Shown: positions 11,372 to 23,539, numbered from the stretch's first letter. The stretch is 64,000 bases of DNA from Odiellus spinosus (GCA_963920705.1 OY987225.1:15084829-15148828); one strand, 5' to 3'. The notes: a model not told the origin generated them from the sequence alone. A program made the numbers and translations.

Positions 11372-13534
11372 TTGAACCCCATATATTTTGTTTCTAGGGT
11401 TTTTTTGGGCCACAGAAGACGATTCTGAAAGTTTTAAAGCGATCGGGCAAGCCGTTTTTGAGATACAGCATTGGTCATTTTAGAGAAAATGACCACCACC
11501 CCTAAAACACTTAAATTTATCTCAGCTGCTATTTGTCGTAAACGATCGTGTAAGATTTTTTTTGGAGCCAAAAAAAGAATATTACGTCAAATTATTCATC
11601 CGGATAATATTTAAAACATTACCAGTTTTCAAAATCTTTGACCTTTGATTTTGGCCTTTCACTAAAATTAAAGGTCAAAAATTTGGTCATTTTCGAAATC
11701 CTCGTCTTCTAATGCATGTGAATCAACGAAATGAATCATGCATGGATGACCCCTTAACGTGCATTAATAAACCCATACTCAATGAAAAAAAAAAAAAAAA
11801 ACGCTTATCATTAAAATACACACGCGCGCTTTTATAATACCAGCTTAATAATTAAGCGTATTTTATCATTGAGTATACTTTTATTAATGTACCTCAAGGG
11901 TTCATCCGCACATGATTCATTTCGTAACTCTTAAACCCAAAACGTCATAGAGCATTTTAGTCTTAAAATGACCAAAAGAACTCACTGTAGCTCGGCCCTA
12001 CCACCATTTTCGAAACACCCTGTATTTTCCGCACTGTTTGTCTGAAGTGGTGTCGTCTGCTAATTGAAGTTAGGGAAGCCCGAGCAAAGACGCCTTTTGA
12101 AAATAGATGGTAATTGCTCTTGTTGGACGGCAAATAGTGCCTGTCATTTAAATACTTTTACTCAGACAGTGGGGATAATCACTAAACTATCTGAAGACGA
12201 TAAAGTAACGTTAAGCTGCAGAACCTCTATACCAATAATCAGAATTAGAAACATGTGACACCACCACAACGAAGAACATATGAAAAGGTACTCTCAACGG
12301 CAAATCAAGTGTGTGAATCCTTTAAACATTCATGACTTAACTGAACGACGAAAATCGCTGAGATTAATTTCCTTGGACTTGTACAAACGATTGAAAAAAT
12401 TGTGTCGAGTGTCAAATGCGGTCGAATGGCGGTTCAAATAAAACTTAAGAGCCGGTTTAATCAGATTTAACTATGGTTTATTCAAAATTAACCGAGGTTT
12501 ATTGAACTGAAAAGGCTATGTAAACCTCAGTTAAATCTGATTAAACCACGGCTAATTACGCCTCGTCTGCCTAGGGTATAACGTTACTTTATCGTCTTCA
12601 GATAGTTTAGTGACTATCCCCACTGTCTGAGTAAAAAAATTTAAATGACAGGGTCTATTTGCCATCCAAAAAGAGCAATTACGAGTTCTTTTGGTCATTT
12701 TAAGACGTAAATGTTGCATGACGTTTTGTCGTACGGGGCGCCGTTTAAGAGTTACGAAATGAATCATGTGCGAATTCATGAGGTACATTAATAAAAGTAT
12801 ACTCGATGATAAAACACTCTTAATTATTTAACTGGTATTATAAAAGCGCGCGTGCGTATTTTAATGATAAGCGTTTTTTTTTTTCATTGAGTATGCGTTT
12901 ATTAATGCACGTTAAGGGGTCATCCACGCATGATTCATTTCGTAACTCTGGAATGGCACCACGTACGACAAAATGTCATAGAGCATTTTCGTCTTAAAAT
13001 GACCCATAGAACCCACTGTAGCTCGGAACTACCACCATTTTCGAAACACCCTGTACATATATTTTTTTTTTTTGTGTTTTTTTCAAAAATGCGGTGTAAA
13101 TTTCAAAAATCAATATCTCGGAAACAAAAAATACTACATTGGGATTTTAAGTGATTCATATGCATTAGAAGGCGAGGATTTCGAAAATGGCCAAATTTTT
13201 GACCTTTAATTTTAGTGAAAGGCCAAAATCAAAGGTCAAAGATTTTGAAAACTGGTAATGTTTTAAATATTATCCAGATGAATAATTTGACGTAATATTC
13301 TTTTTTGGCTCCAAAAAATCTTTAAAATAAGCTCTTACATGATCGTTTACGACAAATAGCAGCTGAGATAAATTTAAAAGTGTTTTAGGGGTGGTGGTCA
13401 TTTTAGAAAAAATGACCAATGCTGAATCTCAAAAACGGCTTGCCAGATCGCTATAAAACTTTCGGAATCGTCTTCTGTGGCCCAAAAAACCCTAAAAACA
13501 AAATATGATGGTTTTCGACAGGGGTGGGGTTCAA
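11372..13534. repeat. 2.16 kb foldback (long inverted repeat) element
   Basis: The outer arms (about 11372-11720 and 13160-13534) are imperfect reverse complements. They start with TTGAACCCC and share CCACAGAAGACGATTC and the stretch around CTCAGCTGCTATTTGTCG. Inside are two related hairpin modules (about 11735-11935 and 12745-12945). Each is followed by a direct repeat ending CATTTTCGAAACACCCTGTA (about 12026 and 13054). An inner inverted pair (about 12160-12200 and 12585-12625) flanks the centre. The CACCCTGTA end resembles Tc1/mariner-type termini, but no transposase is present. It lies in UBE2L3 intron 3. Confidence 0.75.
12440..12580. mobile_element. Small foldback MITE with GCCTCGTCTG terminus, copy 1
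   Basis: The left half reads GCCGGTTTAATCAGATTTAA and the right half is its inverse, ending in GCCTCGTCTG and GGGTATAA. The left tip is diverged. Related copies are at 18814-25045 (split by Kolobok copy B) and 63710-63866. It sits in the centre of the 11372-13534 foldback. Confidence 0.65.
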
Positions 13535-13971
13535 AGCGTTGGTTGAACTGCAATGAACTCTCCTTTTAACCTAACTTAGGACAATTTGAAACAGCGCTTG
13601 AATTTAAATTAAGTAATATATACTCAGTTAACATGTGGATAATTCGGATGGCCAATCAATGAGTCACATCCATATGTCCATGATCAATGTTAACCACTAA
13701 CTTTAAGTAAAAATCATGCTTCAGTTTATCTATTAAAACCAAAAGCATATGCGATTTACGCGAAGAACAAAGGCGCAATGCTTTATAATGCAGACCGCAT
13801 GAAAAGTACTAACCCATTACTTAAAATTAGAGAAATATGTGATTTGGACTCTTTTTTGGTGGGAGCGACGGAATTTAGGCGGCCGCGCTTGGCTATAATG
13901 TCTTCCCTTCCAATCTCACTTTTTACACCGACTGCAGCCGCTAGAGTGTCTCGAATCAGAATCTGCCGGTC

Positions 13972-14290
13972 CTAGTTCCGCGAATTGTAACACGGCCGTC
14001 TCGCCCACACCCGGCCGACTCTGCCTTTGAGTCGGTCTTGTTGGGTCACGGTTACATTACTGGGGCCGTATGGCACTGCTGTGTGGGTTCTGGTCGCCAA
14101 GCCATATACTTTTCCTTCTGCTGCCTTAGCCCCATCACGTGTGTGCGGTTCTTTGGTTCCCGCACTTTGGCCTTGCTTCCCGTTCCGGGCATGGTTTCGC
14201 GTGCGGCACTTTAGTGGACAAATGATGCAGTCGCACGGATTGGCGGGGGTGTAGTGTACTAGCTTACGGAGCACCCCCTTAACAATCAAA
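13972..14290 (-). repeat. GC-rich dispersed repeat, copy 1
   Basis: A GC-rich block in AT-rich surroundings. On the minus strand it begins TTGTTAAGGGGG and continues with GCATCATTTGTC, and it aligns over more than 100 bp with 29140-29240 inside the decayed Gypsy element. An open 122-codon minus-strand frame (13972-14340) overlaps it but has no recognisable domain. I treat the block as a dispersed repeat rather than a gene. Confidence 0.55.
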
Positions 14291-14588
14291 ACTGGTACAT
14301 TTGATTGGTCGTTTGCAGATATTATTAATCTATGGGTCATTATTTACTTTTATGTAATAAAGTGAAAGACTTTTGGAAATACCCTAGTTATGAAAGGTAT
14401 TGCGAGCTTAGGATCTGGGCGTATTCCCTTGCTGGAATTGCGACCTGTAAGATGGAGTCTTAGAGTTATTTAGTTAGGGTCTGAGTAGTTTGTTAAGTAA
14501 CTAGAGAATGCATTATAAATTGTAAATTAACTGTGAAATAATTTCAATAAGCAATAAAGTAACAAGCAATTTGTTATAATATAATTAC

Positions 14589-14775
14589 CTTGGTCAGTTT
14601 TGGTAGCAGGTTTCCAATTCTCTGCACTTATGATGGGCAAACATACTTGGCCCTTTTCATCAATGTTTGGATGGTATATTTTTGTCCTGAAAGTTATTTT
14701 TGGTGGCTTGAAAGGATACTCAGCTGGAAAATTGATTTCTATCCTAAAAGCTCCCTTGTTGTATGGTGGGTTATC
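14589..14775 (-). CDS. UBE2L3: UBE2L3 (UbcH7) E2 ubiquitin-conjugating enzyme, exon 3 with the active-site cysteine
   Basis: The minus strand encodes 62 residues plus one base. It starts [17 protein letters not shown], continues [10 protein letters not shown] and the YHPNI motif, and then KGQVCLP, which holds the catalytic Cys (position 86 in the human numbering). It ends [10 protein letters not shown]. The acceptor is TATGAAAACAG and the donor is G|GTAATT. The exon is phase 0 at the 5' side and phase 1 at the 3' side, so it joins exon 2 (39914-40009) and exon 4 (8324-8478) in frame. Conservation with vertebrate UBE2L3 is very high, consistent with a functional single host gene. Intron 2 upstream is 25 kb. 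Confidence 0.96.
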
Positions 14776-16935
14776 CTGTTTTCATAAAAAGAAAAGAAAT
14801 TAAAATATGTAATCACATGATAAAAAGTCATTTAAGCAAGTCAATTACGAATACGAAAGAGATAGATACACTATTTCTTATGTAATGGACTATGGATATA
14901 AGCAAATTGCTAAGTCGAAGATGACGCAATGAAATTATTTTTAACTAAAAGTAGTTGGGGGTAGGGTCGTTTTCGTGTAAAAGAATTAAAATTCACCAGA
15001 TTTACAATTAAAGACAAGTCGATTTGATGTTCGAAAAATATTTTATTTTAAATGATCCATTGAAATTACTGTTAAGTACTGTTGAAGATATTATCGTTGA
15101 CAGTCAGTAAAGTCCAACACATTCCGCGACAGGAAAAAGTTACAGTTGTCCTGACTCTTTCGCCGGGCCGGGGGGGGGGGGGGGGGGGTGTTTTTATCCC
15201 CCGATTAAAAAATAACATGCGTGGACAAAAAAAACAAACCGATTTAAGACCGGACATAAGAAAAAAATTAACATTAATTTGAACGATATGATAATTAGTT
15301 TTTTTTTTTTTTTTTCTTCTTCCCGTAGTAAGCAGATGACCGAAGGAGGAAAATTGTATTTGCGGGGGGTCAGACTGTTACTGTTTAACCAAAAGGGGAT
15401 AGAAAGTAAAAAGGGCGCTACTGGACTTTGAGTCTAGAACCTGTAATATGGAGAACAACTGATCTCCCCTCTAAAGCCGGAATATTTCCCAGCCCCCCCT
15501 TATTGCCGTAAGATCTTTTTGTGAGCAAAGAGGCCGAAAACTAGTTCTAATGCCAACCAAGAAGTACAGCGTCAAGAAGTAGTTTCTCTAGTAAATATAT
15601 TTTAATAATCTACAGTTTTAAAGAAATAAATATAATAATCTTAATAACATTAACTATAATTGTAATATTTTTGTCCCAAAATTAAATATCCTTATGGTAA
15701 ATCCACTTGGACTACGAATGCAAAAAACTAGAATAGCCACCAGGCGCATCATCTTCATGTTTTCTAAAGTATATTATACTGGCCATTCGTATTAATAATA
15801 AGTTTTTCAAAGTAACTTTAGCCTCCATATTATTTAATATATTTTTCCTTAGACCAGATTGATCAATCACATAATTATCCCATCCGCGAGGCCGGGACTT
15901 CCATGTTTAACTAAGCCTATGCAAAATGCTTCTCTTTGAAATAGCAGACGATATTAACCTTTCCGGCCGAAAGGTTCGCTACAATCGGAGAACTATTTAA
16001 AGAAAAGAAAAAAAGTTAAAGTCATCGTGATTGGCCAAAATATAGGGGGGAATGGGGGTAAGTATTTTGTTCAGGATCTCTGCAGCTAAAGGCTTGTAGT
16101 TTAGGGAGAGGCGCCCTTTTTACTTTCTATACCCTTTTGGCTTAACCTATTTTCAATGGATCCATATTAATGTATCGAAATTATCGAAAAACCTTAAACA
16201 AGTATGCGGTATACCAACCCCAAAACCCGTCCTAATGCAAAAAACTAAAAAAAAAAAAAAACATATTTTGATTTTTTGAAAAAATACTCCTCTTAGGACC
16301 CAGATAACAATATCAATATTATTACATTCTGAAAGCCCTTGCCAAAAGCTATTGAAATATGTCCATTTTCAAAAAATTCAAGTTGCACCTTTTTGACCGC
16401 GGGCCCTAGAAGGGACCCCCCCCCCCCCCGAAAAATATTTTTTTGAGTTTAGACGTCAATTACGGAAGATCTATTCATCGTAGGTTTTCGAATTTTATAC
16501 CATCGTGTTCGTCGCTTTATTTTATACAAGGCGTTAAATTTGCGAGTGTGTAGCTTAATTCAAAATTTAAATATTAAAACTTTTCTGAAAGCTAACGAAA
16601 AGAGCAAAGGCGAAAAGCGAAAATCAGGCTTTTCAAATCGCTCTAAAAGACGATCTAATCAAAATATTTGGCCAATACTTGGATAACCTATTATTTTGGG
16701 TCTCTAAACATATGTTGAAAGTTTCATAAAAATAGGCTGACCCATGGTGTCATGACTGGTCGATTTCCCATGGAATGACAGATCTGTCATCAGTAGCTCA
16801 AGAATGGTTCAGTTTAAAATTGATTATCTCTCATATGCCAAAAGTCTGAAATCTGAATTCAAATATGATCTGAAAGAAACTGGTATGTCCACAGATTGGG
16901 AAGAGTGTGAGTAAATATTTAATTTTCTTTCTCGT
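14776..16935. other. Intron 2 start with an inverted repeat and G/C homopolymers, no gene seen
   Basis: Holds a G-run near 15170-15188 and a C-run near 16418-16430. An inverted pair lies at 15385-15419 and 16111-16146 (AGAAAGTAAAAAGGGCGC and its inverse), suggesting an old foldback element of about 760 bp. Confidence 0.45.
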
Positions 16936-17571
16936 TTGGTTCACGAGTTTTCTATGATGATTTGTAACGGAGAAGTAGAGGTAGAGAATGAAGATCCTAT
17001 TCTAGAAATTGAACCAGCAGAATCAACAGTTATTGATCAGGCAGAACAATCTCTAAACCTTCCACAGGCAACACGCAGTAAAGAGACTGAAGCCAGGGAA
17101 CCAATTATAAACATTTCTACTAGTCATGATGGAGAAGAATGGTTCGAACAGTCGGAGTTGGATTTATTAAAAAATTGCCTGTCTCGTAAACAACTACAGT
17201 TTTCTCAAGAAAATCTTTTTTCACTCTCGGGAGAACTTATGGTCAAGGACAATGAGCCACCCCAATCTCTTTTTCGTCTCGGTGGTGGGTGCATGAGAGA
17301 GATAGCAAATGTTTCTAAGCGTGCCAAAGAAAATTACAATCACCCCCTTGATAGAAATATTAGAGAGCGCAATATTTATAAGCTTGCCATATCATTAAGT
17401 TTACAGGGAAAAGAAAAAGAGAATTTACCTGGAGAATTGAAAGACCGCGATAATGGGAATATGTCGTTTCCAAAGTTGTGTTTTCAAGAATTTCTTATGA
17501 GGCTTAACAATGAAACGAGAAAGTATGCTAGTATAGTATTGATGGATTCAAAAGATTCGGAAAGAATATGA
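16936..17571 (+). CDS. Unrecognised ORF of a decayed transposon (211 aa)
   Basis: The ORF encodes an acidic N-terminus (NGEVEVENEDPILEIEPAES), then motifs such as EWFEQSELDLLKNCLSRK and CFQEFLMRLNNETRKYASIV. Past the stop, another frame continues plausible coding (ECHKNIREKCQNYGSYLPN), so the gene is frameshifted or spliced. I do not recognise the family. It converges on the minus-strand transposase remnant at 25132-27951, with the foldback/Kolobok nest between the two 3' ends. The pair could be the second and first genes of one two-gene transposon, but that is inference. Confidence 0.4.
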   Translation: MVHEFSMMICNGEVEVENEDPILEIEPAESTVIDQAEQSLNLPQATRSKETEAREPIINISTSHDGEEWFEQSELDLLKNCLSRKQLQFSQENLFSLSGELMVKDNEPPQSLFRLGGGCMREIANVSKRAKENYNHPLDRNIRERNIYKLAISLSLQGKEKENLPGELKDRDNGNMSFPKLCFQEFLMRLNNETRKYASIVLMDSKDSERI

Positions 17572-17739
17572 TTCAAGAATGTCATAAAAATATTAGAGAG
17601 AAATGCCAAAATTATGGTTCCTATTTACCAAATGCCTCCCTATTGAGCATGGTGATGACGAAGAAGCTGTGATATCTTTTTTAAAATATGGGTAAGAAAA
17701 ATTGTTAACGCTAGAATTCAAGAATACATATCTAGTCAT

Positions 17740-18214
17740 ATGGATCGCTACTCCAAAGAAGCACGCAAAATAGGCAAAGGAGGTCATACCTTAAGAGATG
17801 GGCTCTATGCTGCAGTGTCTTCAAAGAAAAATGCGAAAAAAAATGAAGAATCAGGCAGCAAAATTGAATTTTCAAAAGATAGATCACCTGAAAGAACTCC
17901 TAAAAAAAATTTCCCTAAAATCAGTAGGCCAAAACGTAAGAACTATATTTGAAGAAGAAAGCTCCATCTCAAAGAAGCCAAATTGTAATACACCTGTTGC
18001 GTCTAAAAAAAAAAAAGACATTTCCTCAAGAAAAATTAAGATTAAAAGGAAACCAACCGAAACTGTTACCGTCCCAAAATGTGATATGGAAGAAACTGTA
18101 TGTGATACAAAATATGATAAAAATATTAATGAAGTACCCCCACTACTAGTCTGTGATAAAATCCTACCACTCCAATCGAGAAGAAAACCTAAAAAAAACC
18201 AAAGATACGAATAA
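17740..18214 (+). pseudogene. Continuation of the unrecognised transposon ORF, frames broken
   Basis: Two overlapping frames (17740-17952 and 17798-18214) read as one lysine-rich basic C-terminus (KKISLKSVGQNVRTIFEEES, then KIKIKRKPTETVTVPK), ending at a stop at 18212-18214. The frame switch and the gap from 17571 imply decay or unseen introns. A basic tail suggests a nucleic-acid-binding role; no domain was recognised. Confidence 0.35.
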
Positions 18215-18480
18215 CTAACTTTAAAACGTTTACATTTTTTACTTTTATATTAACATCCATAAACTCATTAGGCGTGTTTTATGAAACAATTGACAATAAG
18301 TTAATGTGTTACATTTTAAAATGAAAATTGGCAAGGTTTCCGAAAACCGACCCCCCACCATTTAACGATGGTTTTGAACTAATTAGGACTTGGGGAGTTC
18401 AGAAAAAATCTTCAACCATCGGAAGTTTGAGAAAAACGCATTTCAAAATTTGAAGTTTGCATGTTAAATCCCATAGATTC

Positions 18481-18682
18481 TAACCCAACCCGACCTAACC
18501 CAACCCGACCAAACCCAACCCGACCTAACCCAACCCGACCTAACCCAACCCGACCTAACCCAACCCGACCTAACCCAACCCGACCTAACCCAACCCGACC
18601 TAACCCAACCCGACCTAACCCAACCCGACCTAACCCAACCCGACCTAACCCAACCCGACCTAACCCAACCCGACCTAACCCA
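18481..18682. repeat. 15-bp minisatellite resembling telomere repeat, about 13 copies
   Basis: The unit TAACCCAACCCGACC repeats nearly perfectly; one unit has AAACCC. On the other strand it reads GGTCGGGTTGGGTTA, a blend of TTAGG, TTGGG and TCGGG pentamers. It forms the loop of a foldback. The apparent ORF across it is a repeat artefact. Confidence 0.9.
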
Positions 18683-18934
18683 CTCTATGGCGCATTCTAT
18701 GGGATTTTAGCATGGGAATTTCCAATTTTCAAATACATTTTTCTCAAACTTCCGGTGGTCGGAGATTTTTTTTACTATTTTTTCTGAACTCCCCAGGTCC
18801 TAAATAGTCTATAATACCCTTTTCAGACGAGGCGTAACTTGCCGGTTTAATCAGATTTAACCATGGTTTATTCAAAATAAACCGAGGTTTATTGAACTGA
18901 AAAGGCTATGTAAACCTCAGTTAAATCTGATTAA

Positions 18935-19510
18935 AGGGATAATGAAAGGGCGAAACAACCTATTTTTTATCGATTAAGAATGATAAAATAATGAGAAAAA
19001 CATTAACAAAACTCACCAAAAAGGTTTCGTTAATTTGTAATCAATTTTCAAAGTCCCAAACTTCAAGCTGCTAAGCCTTGGTCGGTAAATGGGGCGAGCA
19101 CGACCTGTATTTTTTTTTAAATGCGCGGAGGCCCAGGATCCAATCACGAGCTAGTACGCTTTTTTTATTGTCAGCCACTCAGAGCGCGCCCTGATTTTCT
19201 ACTTGATTTTAGTCTGGTTCGATTGAATTCTCGCCTCTTTTTCAAGTTTACAAACTAAAGTAAGTTGTTTTATCATGTGAATTTTAATTTATTCTATTTT
19301 ATAAATCAATCTAAAATATTTACTGATATTGGGTGAAATTTCTAGGGATTATTTAGCAACTACATGAGGTGAAATGATTTAAAAGTCCAAGGCTTACACG
19401 CTATGCTATAGTGGCTATGCTCTATAGTCTTCAAACTTCAAAGATTAAAAGTTCAAAACTCGCGATAAGTTTAACTTCTACTTAAACTATTATTCAAGAT
19501 CGGATTAGTA
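18935..19510 (+). repeat. Left long terminal inverted repeat of Kolobok copy B
   Basis: Matches the reverse complement of 24424-25006 with a few small indels. It ends only 7 bp before the transposase ATG, so the promoter and 5' leader must lie in the repeat. Confidence 0.85.
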
Positions 19511-19517
19511 GTATAAC

Positions 19518-22500
19518 ATGTCGGTTCGTTGTGGCGTGTACAACTGCGATAACACTGTATTGTCCAAAGGAGTTTCATTTTTTAAGTTTCCCTCTGATGA
19601 AGAACTGAGAACCAAATGGATTGAAGCTTTAGGAAAACCTTTAGATTGGAAACCATCAACAAAGATAAAAGTTTGCTCAGTACATTTTACAACAGAATGT
19701 TTTTTACCGCGAACAAAAAAAGCACAGAAACGACGTATTAAGCGAACAGCGATTCCCAGTATTGTAGATCCTACGGTTTTTAAAATAGCCAGAACTAATG
19801 AAAAAACTGAACCAAATGTAACAGAAGCGGCATGCTCGTTAGAAGCAACTATGAATCCTACTACTTCAAACGCGAATGAAGCCTCTAATGAATCATACAT
19901 TGAAGAAAATTTGGAAATTGAAACTAAGTTATATGATAGAGTTGTAGGCGATCCCAGCAATGTTTTCCATACATATTCAGCCACTGTAAGATTAGGTCTA
20001 ATAAGTTTTATTCAAAGATCTACATATATTGATTGCATAATTTCCTCTTCAAATATAGAATATCAAAACTAAGTCACATTCAACGCAAACCATATCTTCT
20101 GTTAGAACTAAATGTACTCAAACTATCCGTGGTAAGTATATTAATGATATAGTATAAATTCTATTTAATTATTATGTTTTTGAAGGAGTTGACCAAGAAA
20201 CTCAGTATAGTAGTTCATCATCACCAGAGTTTTCTCAGGAGAAGTCATGGAATGAAAAGCCTATTTCCTATACAGCTGCACTAGCTTTTTCATATTCAGC
20301 CCAGTCAGGTTTCTCGCAGTCATCAGATATCCAACAATTAGATGAATCGTCATCGCCGATGGTAGAATCACAACAGTCACAGCCTCTTTCGTTGACTTCT
20401 GAAAGCGAAGTAGGAAATATTGATTCTTCTTTCGATCCATCAGGAAGTCAGTGCGAAAAGGAACTGGATAGCAGCGACTCCGCGTCTGATGAGTATGACT
20501 TTTCTTTTAAAATTTGAGATTTTGGTTTCAACTATCTTTATTTTTTACAGGGGAGAGTTCCCATCAAAAAAGGAACCTCATCTTGAAGATAAATACATAG
20601 TATTTGCCTCTAATTTACTCCTGCTATTTAAAATTTGCCACGCTTGCCATACAAGTCCAGTTATAAAAACAACAGAAAAGTTTTCGGGTACAAGTTTGAC
20701 CATTATTACGGAATGTTTAAATGGATGTTGTTTCAAATGGGACAGTCAACCACGATTCGGCGGTTCAACTTCATGGGGGAATTATTTATTGGCCGCAGCA
20801 ATTTACTTTTCGGGACTTTTTCCAACCAAGTGTATCAACGCGTTGAAGCAGTTCAAGATGAAAATGTTTAGCGTCAGAATGTACTTTAATTATCAAAGAA
20901 TGTTCCACCCCGTTATTGAAAGAGTAAGTCAAAAATTGGCTAAATTTTGAAATTATGGACTAAGCCTTAATTATTATCTCATAGGTGTGGTCTTCTGAAC
21001 AAGAAAAACTCTTGGCTGCCTCCTTGTCAGAGGCAATAACCATATGTGGTGATGGCAGAGCTGATAGCCCCGGCTACTCAGCAAAGTACGGAACGTATAC
21101 TTTTATGGAAGCCAAGTCCCATAAAATATTGCACATTGAGCTAGTTCAAGTAACAATTTATTTTATTTAATTTAAATTTTAAAATTTCTAACAATAGCGT
21201 AAAAATTATAGTCAACGGAGGTATCAAGTTCTAACGCGATGGAGTTGGAAGGTCTAAAACGCGGGCTTACTTTTTTGAAGTCATTTGGATTAAATATTTG
21301 TAAAGTTGTCACGGATAAACACCCGTCGATCTTGGCGTTCCTTCGAGACAACCATGAAGATATTGTCCATGAGCTTGATAACTGGCACGTTTCAAAAAGT
21401 AATGTATTTTATTTCAAAACCTCAATGTTCTAATAAAGTTGGCCAATACGCGTATAGCCATAGCCATCTATCGTATAAAAGCCGTACTAGTATTACGCGT
21501 TAAACGTAGTCTGCTCGGCGCCTTTGGATGAAGAGTAGCGATTCTATATTAAATTTTTGATATGTTCGTCAATTTAAACGTGGCAATTTTGATGAATTTG
21601 TTGAGAATATAATACGTTAAAATGAACGCTTTATTTGTATTTATCAACAACGATAAATCTAAAGGGTTGAAGTTTTAAAGTAAGATTAACGTTACTGCGC
21701 CGAGGCTTGGCAATGATTTTCCAGTAATTAATATATCTTAGATGAAATTTTGCCCTAAACTAGGAATCTTTCTAATGTCAAATTTAATTGCGAATAAATG
21801 CGGAGCTAATTTGTTATTATTTACAGACGTCAAAACAAAACTAAATGGCATCGCTAATCAAAAAGGGTGCGGGGAGTTGAAACTTTGGATAAAAGGAATT
21901 ATTAATCATATATACTGGTTGGCCTCTTCGTCAACAACAAAAGAAGAAAAAATTGAGAAATGGAGATCAATATTAAATCACATGTGTAACATACATCAAG
22001 GTCACAGTAAACTATTTCCTAGTTGCGCTCATGGACAAATCCCCGAAGACGAAATAAGAGTTTGGCTTGAGCATGGTAATGCGCAATTTTTCTTTTATTA
22101 ATATTATTTAAAATATATTAATATAATTAAATATATTTTACAGGTACAGATTTATATTGCAAAATTTCAAAAATAGTAAACTCTCCTTACACCCTTTCTG
22201 GTATCGCAAATTTATCCAACGATTATCAAACTTATTCGGTGGAAGTGTTTCACTCGGTTTTGAACTCTTTCTGTCCGAAAAGGTTACATTTTTTTGCAGA
22301 TTCTATGAAATCAAGGTTAGTTTTCAAACTATCGTAAGAATATTTTTTATCATAAAAATTAATAAAAGGTACGTTGTAATGTTGTAGAGTTATTCTGGCA
22401 GTGTTGCATTTTAATGAAAATGGGCACAAAGAACAAGTCGTTGATGAACATGGCGAGGAAGTTTACTTTTTGGCATTTCCTAAAGGCAAAGGCGGAGAAG

Positions 22501-22559
22501 CTAGTGCAAAAAAACTACTAGAAGACAGTACATTTGGTTTGCACAACTCTATACTTTAA
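19518..22559 (+). CDS. Kolobok transposase, THAP domain plus DDE core (copy B, nine exons, 721 aa)
   Basis: Exons: 19518-19985, 20059-20131, 20186-20492, 20551-20923, 20985-21149, 21212-21398, 21827-22075, 22144-22315 and 22388-22559. They sum to 2166 nt in one frame with GT-AG introns. Residues 1-85 form a THAP zinc finger (C5-x4-C10, C53-x2-H56; P25, W34, F57 conserved) for binding the terminal repeats. Residues 160-290 are a low-complexity Ser/Gln linker. The C-terminal half is an RNase H-like DDE domain: D430 in CGDGRADSPG, D497 in VVTDKHPS and E641 in SVEVFHSVLNSFCPKRLHFF, with NWHVSK and FPSCAHGQ as further family motifs. The Glu motif appears only after splicing. Relative to copy A it has 15 extra in-frame bases in exon 4. 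No inactivating change was seen. The start is the first ATG and begins the THAP motif. Confidence 0.92.
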
Positions 22560-22637
22560 TTCCTGCCCTATATCAATTAATCACCTCTTCCCTAATATAT
22601 CGTAACGGAACGCGTTAAAACAAAATATTGCTTCTAA

Positions 22638-23100
22638 TAGGGGTGTGCGAGTCCTGTTTTTTTGGGTTTCCAGTCGAGTCCCGAGTCCTGGAAAACCGGA
22701 CTCGTCCGAGTCCTCTGAAAACAGGACTCGCCGAGTCCTCGAGTCCTTAAGAAATGGTTTCGAGTCCAAGACGAGCCCAAAATTTCTGTGGCCAAAACAA
22801 AGATGATGTCCACCACCCTATACTATTTACTATTGTATTGGAATATTCCATGATAAAGAATTTTTTTAGTAGTACAGTGGTTAAAGGTTAAGTAAGTTAA
22901 CTAAAAGGATAGAAACTGTTGTAAAAATATGGACTAGCCCAAAAATTTGGACTCCTTTTGTATTTACACCTCTTTTTGAGTCCTTCTCGAGTAATGTTTT
23001 AGCCCTAATGGAGGACTTGGGTACTCGCGCGAGTCCAGAAGAAACAGGTTGAGAGTCCCGACTCGCCTCGGACTCGCGACAGGGTACTCGTACACCCCTA
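22638..23100. mobile_element. Nested GGACTCG-rich MITE (copy B; fifth nest level)
   Basis: Same element as 3391-3845, in the spacer between the two convergent genes. Ends TAGGGGTGTGCGAGTCC and the inverse TACGAGTA...ACACCCCTA form. A diverged partial relative is at 48657-48794. Confidence 0.7.
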
Positions 23101-23539
23101 CTTAGAACAAATATTTTTAAATTTACCGCCTTATAATTTGCAAGCCCTACCTGCACTAACTGAAAATCAGAACATAAAATTATTCCCTGGAATATTGTTT
23201 TATCAAGGTTTTACTGTAGTAATTTTGGGAAGAGGAGATTAATTAGGAACTGTTTTGGATAAATACAATACTTTATCACGTAATGATAATTACGCTTATT
23301 TTTGTAGAATATGTGGAATTACTAATGCAAAAAACTTACGAAAATGCTGCAAATGCATCTGCCAGTTACACTCTAATGGCACCAGCTTGCCACGTCGAAA
23401 AACTATCAGATAAACTTTCTTTAAATATCAATAAAAGTGATGTGATTGCACAGAAAAAAAAGAGATTTTTAAAATAAATTTATTAGAATAAAACGTGTGG
23501 AACTTAAGTATCATTATATACATATATAAAATCTTGAAA

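Noticed and set aside
14590-14803. Two plus-strand ORFs over UBE2L3 exon 3
   Set aside because: Antisense shadows; the minus strand encodes the conserved E2 core.
18481-18682. True telomere or subtelomere
   Set aside because: The array is short, internal, of mixed unit type and enclosed by a foldback element in the middle of a gene intron.
18461-18787. 108-codon ORF of NPTRP repeats
   Set aside because: It is a translation of the 15-bp minisatellite, open only because the unit is a multiple of three without a stop.
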